Assembly (NCBI GenBank): GCA_022710245.1
Contig: JAKLHH010000085.1
Coordinates: 1 to 12,895 of the forward strand
Length of the DNA: 12,895 nt
From: Myxococcota bacterium
GTDB taxonomy: Bacteria; Myxococcota; Polyangia; GCA-2747355; JAKLHH01
Direction of reading: 5' to 3'
In this document: in pieces, positions 1-8,133 of the stretch
Layout of the letters: the number at the start of each line of letters is the position of its first letter
How positions within the stretch are numbered: position 1 is the first letter of the stretch
Notes under the pieces: generated by a model
What the model was told of the DNA's origin: nothing
The model's input: the letters and a program-made list of their open reading frames with translations, nothing else
Databases searched by the model: none
Program-made: the position numbers and the translations under genes

Positions 1-31
1 AGGCGCACGCGTGGACCCGCGAGCCCTCGTC

Positions 32-198
32 GACGCGCACCGCGCCTCCCCCGATCACCACCGCCCGACCACCGACGCACGACGCGTACCGCGCCTCCGC
101 CCCGATCACCACCGCCCGACCACCGAAGCACGACGCGTACCGCGCCTCCGCCCCGATCACCACCGCCCGACCACCGATGCACGACGCGTACCGCGCCG
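32..198. repeat. 51-bp tandem repeat, about 3.3 copies
   Basis: Copies begin at 32 (49 bp, two bases short), 81 (51 bp), 132 (51 bp) and 183 (about 16 bp, then divergence). Copies 2 and 3 differ at a single base (A versus T near their ends), so the duplication is recent or homogenised. The unit contains GATCACCACCGCCCGACCAC. Because 51 is divisible by three, the array stays open in one frame as a 17-residue Arg/Pro/His-rich repeat. That peptide has no recognisable fold, and I read the array as non-coding. It may be the end of a longer array to the left of the window. Confidence 0.85.
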
Positions 199-467
199 TC
201 CCGCCCGGATTCTAGCAGCAGACCGGCGCGAAACACACTTTGCGGAGCGGCGGCGCGCTCCTCGCCGTCGCGTGACGGCCTCGCCTCGGGGCCCTGGGGC
301 CCCGCCGGTCATCGCGGGTCGCCTCCGGACCATCGTCGATCCACGCGCCTCTCGCCTCGCCCCCGACCTCCGGCGCTGGCCCGAAGGTTGCTGTCCTCTC
401 CACTGACCTGCGGTGGGTTCCTTGCCTCCGCGGCGGCGTGGCTTCTAATATCTCTGCAGAGGTTCTC
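199..467. other. Gene-free leader upstream of the cytochrome cassette
   Basis: I see no supported gene here. There is a perfect GC hairpin at 287-304: CGGGGCC at 287-293, loop CTGG, GGCCCCG at 298-304. No T-tract follows, so it is either a weak terminator of something upstream or a leader structure. An AT-rich hexamer TAATAT at 446-451 lies 18 bp after TTGCCT at 422-427. Each matches the sigma-70 consensus at 4 of 6 bases, but the implied transcript would start only about 10 bases before the ATG at 468, so I do not call it a promoter. A modest Shine-Dalgarno (GAGG, 459-462) precedes that ATG. Confidence 0.5.
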
Positions 468-2906
468 ATGGCCAAGCTCTTCAGTCCGGCGCGGCACCTC
501 CCGCTCCCGGTGCTCGCGCTGCTCGCCTCCGGCTGCCTCGAGCCTGCCTCTCGCGGCTCGCTCGAGCTCGAGGTGCGTGGCCCGGCCTACCCGCGCCCTC
601 GCTGCGCGAAGGGCGTCGCCGCCCTCGGCGCCCTGCACCCCCTGGGCGAGCCGGTGGTGGGCGCGCCCGTGGAGCTCTCCCCCGGCGGCGTCACCGGGGT
701 GACCGACGCCGAGGGCAAGCTCAAGCTCGAGGATCTGCCCGAGGACAACTACACCGCGGCCGTGCGCGCGCCCGGCTTCAAGCCGCAGGAGCTGGTGGCG
801 CGGGTGCGCCGCGGCAAGGCGACCGCGCTCGCTGCCGAGCTCACGCCCTGCGTCTCCGCGGGACCGGACCGCCTGCGCGTGGGCTTCGACGAGCCGATCG
901 CGCTCGTCGCCAGCGCCACCGCCTGCGGCGCCGACTGGGACGGCGCGAGCTTCGTCTGGACCAAGCTCGAGGGCCCCGAGATCGGCGGCAGCGTGTCGAG
1001 CTGGAGCGGCGCCTCGCTCCGCTTCGTCACGGCGAAGCTGGAGGACGTGCGCCCGCTGCCCGACCGGCCGCAGCTCCTCTCCTTCTCTCACGACGAGGCG
1101 GGCGAGTACGTCTTCCAGGTCTCGGCGCGGAGCAAGAGCGGCGTCACCGCGCGCGACACGGTCCTCGTCACCTCGACCAACGTCACCGGCGGCCTCAACA
1201 GCGTGCCGCCCTACGACCGCTACTACTTCCTCGGCGAGAAGGAGGGGCCCTGGGAGTGGCAGGCGACGAAGTGGCCGCCGGGCTGGCAGCAGACGCTGGA
1301 GGGCGCCACCACGCGCACGCCGTCCGTGCGGCCGATCCCGAACGGGCCGCTCACGGTGCAGCAGACGATCGTGCTGCAGGACGTCCGCTCGCGCACCATG
1401 CTCACCTTCTCACTGGTCGTCGGCTCCTGGGATCAGGTCAACCGCGACTGCGGGCGCAGCGGCTGCCACCCGCCGCTGCAGCAGAGCTGGGAGCGGACCC
1501 GCCACGCCACGACCTGGCGCAAGCTCGTCGACGGAGAGCTCACCTCCGAGCGCGGCCGCTCGGCGGAGTCGTGCGCGACGTGCCACGCCCTCGGCTACGA
1601 TCGCAGCCTGCCGAACGGCGGCTACGACGACGCCGCCGACTTCTGGGGCGTCAGCTTCCCGGTGACGCCCGCGGCCGGCACCTACGCCGCGCTGCCGCAG
1701 GCGGTGAAGGACAACAGCAACATCTACTGCCTGGCGTGCCACGGCCCGGCCCGCGTCGATCCGCCCGTCGCGGAGCAGCCAGGCCGCTTCGAGGCGGGCG
1801 TCTGCGCGCGCTGCCACGACCGCAAGCCCGAGCAGGATCTCGTCGCCCAGTGGCGGCAGAGCAAGATGTCCCGCACCATCAAGGGCGACCTCAACGGCCC
1901 CGAGTCGCGGAAGGAGTGTGCCCGCTGCCACACCGCGCAGGGTTTCTACTACTCCAACTTCGCGCTCGGCCGCCCGCCCTCGAGCGACGTGGTGGTGATG
2001 AGCTGCTGCGAGAACCTCGCGCCGATCACCTGCCAGACCTGCCACAGCCCGATGTACGCGCGCAACGCGGCCCAGCTCTTCCGCTACGGCGCGGTGCAGA
2101 CCGCGAGCGGCCTCGAGCTGAAGGAGATCGGCGCCGGGGCGCTCTGCGCGACCTGCCACAACACTGACCACGACGTGCGCGCGGCGGCCACGCTGGTGGA
2201 CCGCCTGGCGCCGCACTCGCCGCAGGCGGACCTCGCCTATGGCCGGGCCGGCTTCGACCTCGGCGCCACCGGCGAGGCGCCGCTCGAGGGCGCCGCCTGC
2301 TCGCGCACCGCCGGCGAGGGGTGCGTCACCTGCCACATGGACAAGGGGCCGGCCGTCGGCGAGGTGGGCTACCGCACCGTCGGCGATCACACCTTCCGCG
2401 CCACCTCGTCCGAGGGCGTGCCGAACACCCGCCCCTGCCGCGCCTGCCACGAGGGGCGCGTCACCTTCGACCCGAAGGCGCAGGGCGACTACGACGGCGA
2501 CGGCCGCGTGGAGAGCGTGCGCGAGGAGGTCGACGGGCTGATGGCGGCGCTGCGCACGCGCCTCACCGCGGCGATCACCGCGCGCGGCCACGAGGGCTGC
2601 GCCCCGAGCGCGAGCCGCGGCGTCTTCGTCAAGAGCGGCTGGCGCACCAAGATCGTCGTCGTCGACGCCGCCGGCTTCGACCTCGGCGACTGCGATCGCA
2701 ACGGGGTGATCGAGCGCGAGGAGCACCCCTTCCTCTTCCCCGACGCGGACCTCCTCCTCCACCGCGCGGCCTACAACTACCTCCTGGTCGAGGCGGACAA
2801 GAGCCGCGGCCTGCACAACCACCCCTACGTCGTGAAGCTCCTGCAGCGGACCATCATCGCGCTCGCCGGCGGCAAGGAGCTCCCCGCCTGGGAGCTCCGG
2901 CGCTAG
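468..2906 (+). CDS. Nine-haem c-type cytochrome lipoprotein with N-terminal beta-sandwich domains
   Basis: This 812-residue protein is a likely exported electron-transfer protein. It starts with a lipoprotein signal whose lipobox is LASGC, followed by a region like carboxypeptidase regulatory domains (about residues 50-125, with the pattern GAPVEL...TDAEGKLKLEDL...Y). A PKD/Ig-like region comes next (about 128-240). The haem part has eight CXXCH motifs, with first cysteines at residues 369, 421, 446, 484, 522, 560, 619 and 657, preceded by a CX4CH (CGRSGCH) at 328. An EF-hand-like loop begins at D674 (DYDGDGRVES). A canonical one, DCDRNGVIEREE, spans 741-752. The end (NYLLVEADKS...HNHPYVVKLLQ) resembles C-termini of other multihaem cytochromes. 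I chose ATG 468 over the in-frame GTG 438 because it gives a clean signal peptide and has GAGG upstream. It is the first gene of a three-gene cassette. Redox partner and surface exposure are unknown; an outer-membrane location is inferred. Confidence 0.9.
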   Translation: MAKLFSPARHLPLPVLALLASGCLEPASRGSLELEVRGPAYPRPRCAKGVAALGALHPLGEPVVGAPVELSPGGVTGVTDAEGKLKLEDLPEDNYTAAVRAPGFKPQELVARVRRGKATALAAELTPCVSAGPDRLRVGFDEPIALVASATACGADWDGASFVWTKLEGPEIGGSVSSWSGASLRFVTAKLEDVRPLPDRPQLLSFSHDEAGEYVFQVSARSKSGVTARDTVLVTSTNVTGGLNSVPPYDRYYFLGEKEGPWEWQATKWPPGWQQTLEGATTRTPSVRPIPNGPLTVQQTIVLQDVRSRTMLTFSLVVGSWDQVNRDCGRSGCHPPLQQSWERTRHATTWRKLVDGELTSERGRSAESCATCHALGYDRSLPNGGYDDAADFWGVSFPVTPAAGTYAALPQAVKDNSNIYCLACHGPARVDPPVAEQPGRFEAGVCARCHDRKPEQDLVAQWRQSKMSRTIKGDLNGPESRKECARCHTAQGFYYSNFALGRPPSSDVVVMSCCENLAPITCQTCHSPMYARNAAQLFRYGAVQTASGLELKEIGAGALCATCHNTDHDVRAAATLVDRLAPHSPQADLAYGRAGFDLGATGEAPLEGAACSRTAGEGCVTCHMDKGPAVGEVGYRTVGDHTFRATSSEGVPNTRPCRACHEGRVTFDPKAQGDYDGDGRVESVREEVDGLMAALRTRLTAAITARGHEGCAPSASRGVFVKSGWRTKIVVVDAAGFDLGDCDRNGVIEREEHPFLFPDADLLLHRAAYNYLLVEADKSRGLHNHPYVVKLLQRTIIALAGGKELPAWELRR

Positions 2907-2908
2907 TG

Positions 2909-3610
2909 ATGCTCGCCGCTCCAGACGAGCCAGCGCCGCGCGACCCGGCGAGCGGCAGGGCGTCGCTCGGCGGGCGCACGCTCGCGCGCCTCGACGGCTG
3001 GCTGGGACGACGCGCGGGGGCGGTGCTCGCGGTGGGCCTCCTCGTCATCGCGGCGGGCGCGGCGCTCCTCGCCGCCCACGTCGGCCGGCAGGCGCGGGCG
3101 CCCACGCGCTTCGCGCTGCAGGCCCCCGGCCGCGGGCTCACCTTCGAGGTGGACTGCGGCGGCCCCGAGGATCACCCCTGGGACGGCCGCGCCGGCCACC
3201 TCGGCGGGGCCGCGTCGCGCCAGCGGCTGGAGGCCGTCCCCGAGCCGCCGCCGGCGCCGCGCGAGGCGCTCGCCACCGTGCGCACCGGCGAGGCGTTCGC
3301 CTATCGCCTCCGCACCGGGCGCGGCTGGTTCGAGCTGGAGCTGATCTTCGTCGACGGCGAGGAGCGCCAGCCGGGCGCCAGCCGGCAAGTCGACCTCGAC
3401 GCCGAGGGCGCTCCCCTCGCGCGCGGGCTCGACCTCCACGAGGGCGCCTACCCGGGGGCACCGCAGGTTCGCCGCTGGGCCGTCTGGGTCGAGGACGGCA
3501 CCCTCGACCTCACGCTCCGCGGTCGCGGCCGCCCGGCCGTGCTCAGCTACCTCCGCGTCAGGCGGCTCGACCTCCCCACGGGCTGGCGCAGCCTCCCCGG
3601 GGATCCGTGA
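2909..3610 (+). CDS. Single-pass membrane protein with malectin-like domain
   Basis: The product is 233 residues long. A proline-rich, charged cytoplasmic start is followed by one hydrophobic helix at about residues 36-58 (AGAVLAVGLLVIAAGAALLA). An extracytoplasmic domain follows. Its start, LTFEVDCGG (77-85), and its order of elements (FELELIF strand, later WAVWVEDGTLDLTLRG and VLSYLRVRRL) resemble malectin/carbohydrate-binding beta-sandwiches. The family call is my pattern recognition, not a search result. The ATG lies 2 bp after the stop of the cytochrome gene, and the stop overlaps the next gene, so it is surely translated with both. A role in binding glycan or holding a partner at the membrane is inferred. 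It could instead be an uncharacterised lineage-specific protein. Confidence 0.7.
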   Translation: MLAAPDEPAPRDPASGRASLGGRTLARLDGWLGRRAGAVLAVGLLVIAAGAALLAAHVGRQARAPTRFALQAPGRGLTFEVDCGGPEDHPWDGRAGHLGGAASRQRLEAVPEPPPAPREALATVRTGEAFAYRLRTGRGWFELELIFVDGEERQPGASRQVDLDAEGAPLARGLDLHEGAYPGAPQVRRWAVWVEDGTLDLTLRGRGRPAVLSYLRVRRLDLPTGWRSLPGDP

Positions 3611-5409
3611 GGCCGGCGCCCCGCGCACCGGCGCCCTCCGCTCCGGCGCCGCCGCGGTCTGCGCGAACCCGCCGCTGGCCGCTCCTCGCCGCGGGCGGAG
3701 CGCTCGTGCTCTTCGCGGCGACGCTCCTCGCCGGCATGCAGAACCGGCGCTGGGAGCTCGCCGACGACGCCTTCATCACGTTCAGGGTGGCCGAGCACCT
3801 CGCGTCCGGCCACGGGCTCCGCTTCAACGCCGGCGGACCGCGGGTGGAGGCGGCCTCCAGCCTGCTGCAGGTCCTCCTCCTCGGCGGCGCCGTGCGCGCC
3901 GGGGCCTCCGCGCTCAGCGCGGCGCTGATCCTCGGCGTCGCTGCCTCGGCGCTCGCGCTGGTCCTCCTCGCCCTCGCGCTCGGCAGGCGCCTCGGAGCGA
4001 TCGCGCTCTGGGCGCCGCTCGCGCTCGCGGGGAGCGGGGCCTTCGGCCTCGCCGCGGTGAGCGGCCTGGAGACGCCGCTCGCCGGCCTGCTGCTCCTCGG
4101 GGCACTGCTCGTGCTGCCCGAGGTCGCCGACGGGCGGTCCCGCCGCTGGCTCCCCGCCGGCCTGCTCCTCGCGCTCCTCTCCCTCTGCCGCCCCGAGGGC
4201 CCGCTCTACCTCCTCGCGGTCCTCGCGGCCCTGCTGCGCTGGCCGGCCTCGACGCCCGCGTCGGTGAAGCAGCTCGGCCGGCGCGGCGCGCTCGGGCTCG
4301 CCGGCTGGTTCGCGGCGCTCTACGCCCCGGCCCTGCTCCTCCGCCTGCTCTACTTCCGCGACCTGCTCCCCAACGCCTTCCACGCCAAGCAGCTGCGCTT
4401 CCTCTGCGAGGCCGGGCGGCTGGAGTCGGGCCTCGCGTACCTCTGGGTCACCTGCCTGCGCGAGCCGCTGCTGCCCTGCGCGCTCGTCGCCGGGCTCGTG
4501 CTCCACGCCGCGCGGCCCTCGCTGCGACTGCGCGCGATGGTGCTCGCGCTCCTCGCGCAGCTCCTCTTCCTGCTCCTCTCCGGCGGCGACTGGCCGCACA
4601 TGTTCGGGCAGGCGCGCTTCGCCGTCCCCGCGCTCCCGCTCGCGCTCTGCGTCCTCGCCGAGGCGGGCTGTCACCTGGCGGCCGCCGCGCGCAGGCCCTC
4701 CGCACCCTCGAGCCCCCCCGGACTCGCCGTCCGGCTCTCCCGCCTCGCGGTCCCGGGCGGCGCGCTGCTGCTGCTCCTCCTCTCGCAGCTCGACCTCCTC
4801 GCGCTCGGGCCGCGCCTCCCGCCGAGCTTCGAGGTCGGGCCTGCCGGTCCGCGCCTGACGCGGCAGTCGCTCGCCCGCGCCCTCGCCGAGCACCGCGAGC
4901 GCCCCGCCGGCTGGCTGCGCCGCGCGACCGAGCCGCTGCGCCCCGCCACCTACCGGCAGAACTTCGAGGCGCAGGCCGGCCGCTGGGTGCGCGAGCGCTA
5001 CGGACCCCTGGCGCGGGTCGCGTCGATCCAGGCCGGGCAGTTCGCCTACTGGTCCGGACAGCCGTTCTTCGATCTCTTCGGCGTCGCCACCCCCGAGGTC
5101 GCGCGCCTGCGCACCCGCGAGCCGGCGCCGCTCGCGCGCCTGCTCCTCGCCTTCGACCCACGCGTCATCGCGTTCTACAAGCCGGGCGCCGGCGTCCACC
5201 ACCGCCCGCTCGTGGCCGCGGGTGAGCTCTGGCGCGCGGGCTACCGGCCCGGCCTGCTCCTCCACGATCCGGACGGCGCCGGCGCCTTCGTCCTCTTCGA
5301 GAAGGGAGCCGGCTGGGCCGCGGATCCGCGCGCGCTCCTCCTTGGCCCCCGGGTGGATCCCGCCACGGTGCCTCCCGACCGGCGGGTCGCTCTCCGCACG
5401 CCGCGCTGA
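3607..5409 (+). CDS. Polytopic GT-C-type glycosyltransferase (AftB/ArnT-like architecture)
   Basis: This 600-residue membrane protein has about ten or more hydrophobic helices in residues 22-400 and a soluble C-terminal part from about 410. The first extracytoplasmic loop carries an acidic pair, ADDAFITFRVAEHLASGHGL (D53, D54), followed by a VEAASSLLQ segment. This is the typical GT-C arrangement, in which an acidic loop after helix 1 supports transfer from a polyprenyl-phosphate sugar. Other family-like blocks are LETPLAGLLLL, SLCRPEGPLYL and GGDWPHMF (G326-D328) before a RFAVPALPL segment. The C-terminal region includes AYWSGQPFFDLFGVATPEVA. The GTG start overlaps the upstream stop (GTGA), indicating translational coupling. 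Donor, acceptor and exact family are not determinable here. A role in glycosylating an envelope component, possibly linked to the upstream proteins, is inferred. Confidence 0.8.
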   Translation: MRPAPRAPAPSAPAPPRSARTRRWPLLAAGGALVLFAATLLAGMQNRRWELADDAFITFRVAEHLASGHGLRFNAGGPRVEAASSLLQVLLLGGAVRAGASALSAALILGVAASALALVLLALALGRRLGAIALWAPLALAGSGAFGLAAVSGLETPLAGLLLLGALLVLPEVADGRSRRWLPAGLLLALLSLCRPEGPLYLLAVLAALLRWPASTPASVKQLGRRGALGLAGWFAALYAPALLLRLLYFRDLLPNAFHAKQLRFLCEAGRLESGLAYLWVTCLREPLLPCALVAGLVLHAARPSLRLRAMVLALLAQLLFLLLSGGDWPHMFGQARFAVPALPLALCVLAEAGCHLAAAARRPSAPSSPPGLAVRLSRLAVPGGALLLLLLSQLDLLALGPRLPPSFEVGPAGPRLTRQSLARALAEHRERPAGWLRRATEPLRPATYRQNFEAQAGRWVRERYGPLARVASIQAGQFAYWSGQPFFDLFGVATPEVARLRTREPAPLARLLLAFDPRVIAFYKPGAGVHHRPLVAAGELWRAGYRPGLLLHDPDGAGAFVLFEKGAGWAADPRALLLGPRVDPATVPPDRRVALRTPR

Positions 5410-5525
5410 GCACGCCACGCCCGCCACCTCGCCTCGCCGAGCACGCCGCGCCCATCGCCACGGCCCCCTCGTCCGCTCCGCGGCGCGAGCCCATACTCCG
5501 GAAGGAGCGTGGCTGGAGGTGTGTG

Positions 5526-5741
5526 ATGGTCTATGAGCTGCCAGGCGAGGAGCGCGAGGTCCTGCTCGCGCTGGTGCGGGAGCGGATGCGCGAGCTGCTC
5601 CCCGAGATCCGGCGGAGCGATCACCGCGAGTTCCGCGACTATTTGAAGCACGAGCAGCAGGTGCTGGAGCGCTGCCTCGAGCACCTCAGCGGCCCGCCTC
5701 CGGGCGAGCCTGCCTCCCCGGTGGTCGGCCCCCAGCGCTGA
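5526..5741 (+). CDS. Small helical protein, function unknown (71 aa)
   Basis: I do not recognise this protein. It begins MVYELPGEEREVLLALVRER and is rich in Glu, Arg and Leu through residue 55, consistent with two amphipathic helices joined near a DHREFRDY segment, then a Pro/Gly-rich tail. A good Shine-Dalgarno, GGAGG at 5515-5519, sits 6 bp before ATG 5526; the GTG at 5523 is too close to it to be preferred. The gene is 116 bp after the glycosyltransferase gene, so it may be a separate unit. There is no signal peptide or membrane segment, so it is probably cytoplasmic. The ribosome binding site and the charged, leucine-heptad-like composition make it a credible gene. Confidence 0.7.
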   Translation: MVYELPGEEREVLLALVRERMRELLPEIRRSDHREFRDYLKHEQQVLERCLEHLSGPPPGEPASPVVGPQR

Positions 5742-5781
5742 GTGCCTTCCCCCACTGGTCGGCTGCGCCAAGACGTCGCCT

Positions 5782-5806
5782 CGGCGGGGTCTGCCCAACC
5801 CCGCTG
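5782..5806 (+). terminator. GC hairpin, possible terminator
   Basis: The stem GCGGGGT (5784-5790) pairs perfectly with ACCCCGC (5798-5804) around a 7-base loop, and can extend by one G-T and one C-G pair. It lies about 40 bp after the stop of the 71-residue protein gene. No T-run follows, so intrinsic termination is uncertain. It could equally be a leader structure for the next gene. Confidence 0.3.
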
Positions 5807-5895
5807 CACCGCGACGCGTCATGGCTGCGCACCCATGCTCAGCCTGGCAAGGAACCTGCAAAAGGTGAGAGCGACCACACGGTGCGGAGTCGGTC

Positions 5896-7509
5896 ATGCA
5901 CTCGAGAACCTCTCGTAACCTCTCGATCCTCAGCCTGCTGGTCCTGCTCCCCGTGGCCGCGCTGCTGGCCGCAGCACCTGTGGAGGCCGGCTCGCGCGCT
6001 GGCCAGGGGTTCGATCCGGCCTCCGGCCGCAAGCGGGTTGACACCCACCGAAGCTCCCCCCCGCAGCTCCGCCTCTCCCCCACCAAGCCGCGCCAGCCGC
6101 CCACGGTCTCCGCGGACCAGGCCATGCGGCTGGTGCGATCCGGCCAGCGCGTGCTGCTCCCCGCCGAGGCGGGCGCCTCGCAGGAGCTGGTCGACGCCCT
6201 GGTCCGCCGCAGCGCCAGCCTGGGTGGCAAGAAGCCGGTGGAGGTCCTGCACGCGGCCGCCCACCTGGAGCAGCCCACGCACGCGACCGGCGCGCCCGGC
6301 AAGCTGCAGGTGAACGCGCTCTTCATCAACGGCGGGCTCCGCCAGAACCTCGACAAGATCACGATCACCCCGACCTACCTGAGCGAGATCCCGCGGCTCG
6401 TGACGACGACGCTGAAGCCCAACGTGGTCTTCCTCCGCGTCTCCCCGCCGGACGCCCGCGGCTATGTGAGCATGGGGCCCAACGCCGACTATGTGCTCGG
6501 CCTGCTCGCCGATCCCAAGGTGAAGATCATCGCCGAGGTGAACCCGAACGTGCCGCGCACGCGCGGCGACAGCCGCCTGCACGTGAGCCACATCGACGCG
6601 CTCGTCGCCTCCAGCAAGTCGATGCCGCAGGTGCGCTTCGAGGCGAAGGACCAGGCCTCGCAGCTGATCGCGAAGCACGTGGCCGCCGCCGTCCCGAACG
6701 GCGCCACGCTCCAGCTCGGCATCGGCGAGCTGCAGGAGGCCGTCGCCGGTCAGCTCGCCGAGCGCGGCAAGCAGCTGAACGACAAGGGCGGTCGCTTCCG
6801 CGTCAAGGTTTGGACCGAGATCGGCTCGAACGGCCTCAAGGTGATGGCCGACGCCGGGATCATCGCGAAGCAGCGCGACGCCATCAAGCTCGGCTTCGGC
6901 ATCGGCGAGCAGCCCTTCTATGACTTCCTCGCCAAGGACAAGCGCGTGAAGCTGGTCGGCACCGCGACCATCAACGACCCGATGGTCGCCGGCGCGCGCC
7001 GCAAGCTGGTCGCCGTCAACTCCGGCGTCGGCGTCGACCTCTACGGCCAGGCCTGCTCGGAGATGATCCCGCGCACCGGTCCCGACGGGAAGGTGACCCC
7101 CGTCCCCTACAGCGGCGTCGGCGGGCAGGTCGACTTCTTCCGCGCCGTGCAGCGCTCGCCGGGCGGCATGGGCTTCCTCACGCTGCGCTCGACGGTGAAG
7201 AACGGCACCGTCTCCACCATCACGCTCGACCTCGCGCCGGGGCTGGTCGTCACCACCAACCGCTACGACATGGACCGCGTCGCCACCGAGTGGGGCGTCG
7301 CCGAGCTCCGCGGCAAGGACGTGGTCGCGCGCGCGCAGGCGCTGATCCGCGTCGCGCACCCGCGCTTCCGCGCCGAGCTGGCGCGGCAGGGCCTGGAGCG
7401 CTTCGGCGGCGACCCGAAGAGCTGGCAGATCGCGTCGCGCGTGACGCAGGCGGAGCAGCGCCTCGTCGCGCAGCTCGAGCCCGCGCCCGTGACCACCGCC
7501 TCGAAGTAG
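5896..7509 (+). CDS. Exported CoA-transferase / acetyl-CoA hydrolase family protein
   Basis: The 537-residue protein belongs to the family of acetyl-CoA hydrolases and 4-hydroxybutyrate or acetate CoA-transferases. Family blocks are SADQAMRLVRSGQRVLLP (from residue 72), QLGIGELQEAVAGQL, a catalytic-glutamate block WTEIGSNGLKVM (E308), VNSGVGVDLYGQ, GVGGQVDFF (G409-Q411), TEWGVAELRGKD and RVAHPRFRAEL near the end. Oddly, about 65 residues precede the usual family start. They comprise a basic N-terminus, a hydrophobic core (residues 11-27) and a signal peptidase I-like site VEA|GS after residue 31, then a Pro/Ser/Arg-rich linker. GGAG (5886-5889) lies 6 bp before ATG 5896, and no convincing ATG or GTG start exists at the usual family start. 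Known members are cytoplasmic; export here is read from sequence. The substrate is unknown, and it may not act on CoA esters at all. Confidence 0.85.
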   Translation: MHSRTSRNLSILSLLVLLPVAALLAAAPVEAGSRAGQGFDPASGRKRVDTHRSSPPQLRLSPTKPRQPPTVSADQAMRLVRSGQRVLLPAEAGASQELVDALVRRSASLGGKKPVEVLHAAAHLEQPTHATGAPGKLQVNALFINGGLRQNLDKITITPTYLSEIPRLVTTTLKPNVVFLRVSPPDARGYVSMGPNADYVLGLLADPKVKIIAEVNPNVPRTRGDSRLHVSHIDALVASSKSMPQVRFEAKDQASQLIAKHVAAAVPNGATLQLGIGELQEAVAGQLAERGKQLNDKGGRFRVKVWTEIGSNGLKVMADAGIIAKQRDAIKLGFGIGEQPFYDFLAKDKRVKLVGTATINDPMVAGARRKLVAVNSGVGVDLYGQACSEMIPRTGPDGKVTPVPYSGVGGQVDFFRAVQRSPGGMGFLTLRSTVKNGTVSTITLDLAPGLVVTTNRYDMDRVATEWGVAELRGKDVVARAQALIRVAHPRFRAELARQGLERFGGDPKSWQIASRVTQAEQRLVAQLEPAPVTTASK

Positions 7510-7535
7510 CGCGCCTCGAAGCAAGCAAGACGAGG

Positions 7536-7554
7536 TGCCGCTCTGCAAGCGGCA
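7536..7554 (+). terminator. Hairpin after the CoA-transferase-like gene
   Basis: TGCCGCT (7536-7542) and AGCGGCA (7548-7554) form a perfect 7-bp stem with a 5-base loop, 26 bp after the stop codon. There is no T-run on the plus strand. It lies just beyond the end of convergent rnpB and could help separate transcription from both sides. Confidence 0.45.
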
Positions 7555-7576
7555 TCGCATCACGAGGAAAAAAAGC

Positions 7577-8044
<468 letters not shown>

Positions 8045-8050
8045 ACGGAC

Positions 8051-8079
8051 AGAATGGCGTCGGGCGGAGGGCGGGTCAA
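8051..8079 (-). promoter_or_regulatory. Putative sigma-70 promoter of rnpB
   Basis: On the minus strand TTGACC (complement of 8074-8079, 5 of 6 consensus bases) is followed by a 17-bp spacer and CATTCT (complement of 8051-8056, 3 of 6). A start about 7 bases downstream falls at about 8044, exactly the first base of the closing helix of RNase P RNA. The agreement of two independent signals supports the call despite a weak -10. Confidence 0.6.
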
Positions 8080-8133
8080 TAGGCGTCGTGCCTGCGGGTA
8101 CATGATCAGCGCGCCGCGCGGCTCGCGGCCGGG

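Noticed and set aside
11..406. Open frame from a GTG across the 51-bp repeats
   Set aside because: The product is low-complexity Arg/Pro/His-rich, has no ribosome binding site or domain, and is open mainly because the repeat unit is a multiple of three.
446..451. TAATAT as a -10 box for the cytochrome cassette
   Set aside because: The match is partial, the -35 is weak, and the implied start leaves almost no leader before the ATG.
438..467. Upstream GTG start for the cytochrome gene
   Set aside because: It adds ten residues before a complete lipoprotein signal and has a poorer ribosome binding site than ATG 468.
3547..5427. 626-codon minus-strand open frame opposite the glycosyltransferase
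   Set aside because: It is a GC-bias shadow: Glu/Arg/Gly-rich with no domain, opposite a gene with clear membrane helices and motifs.
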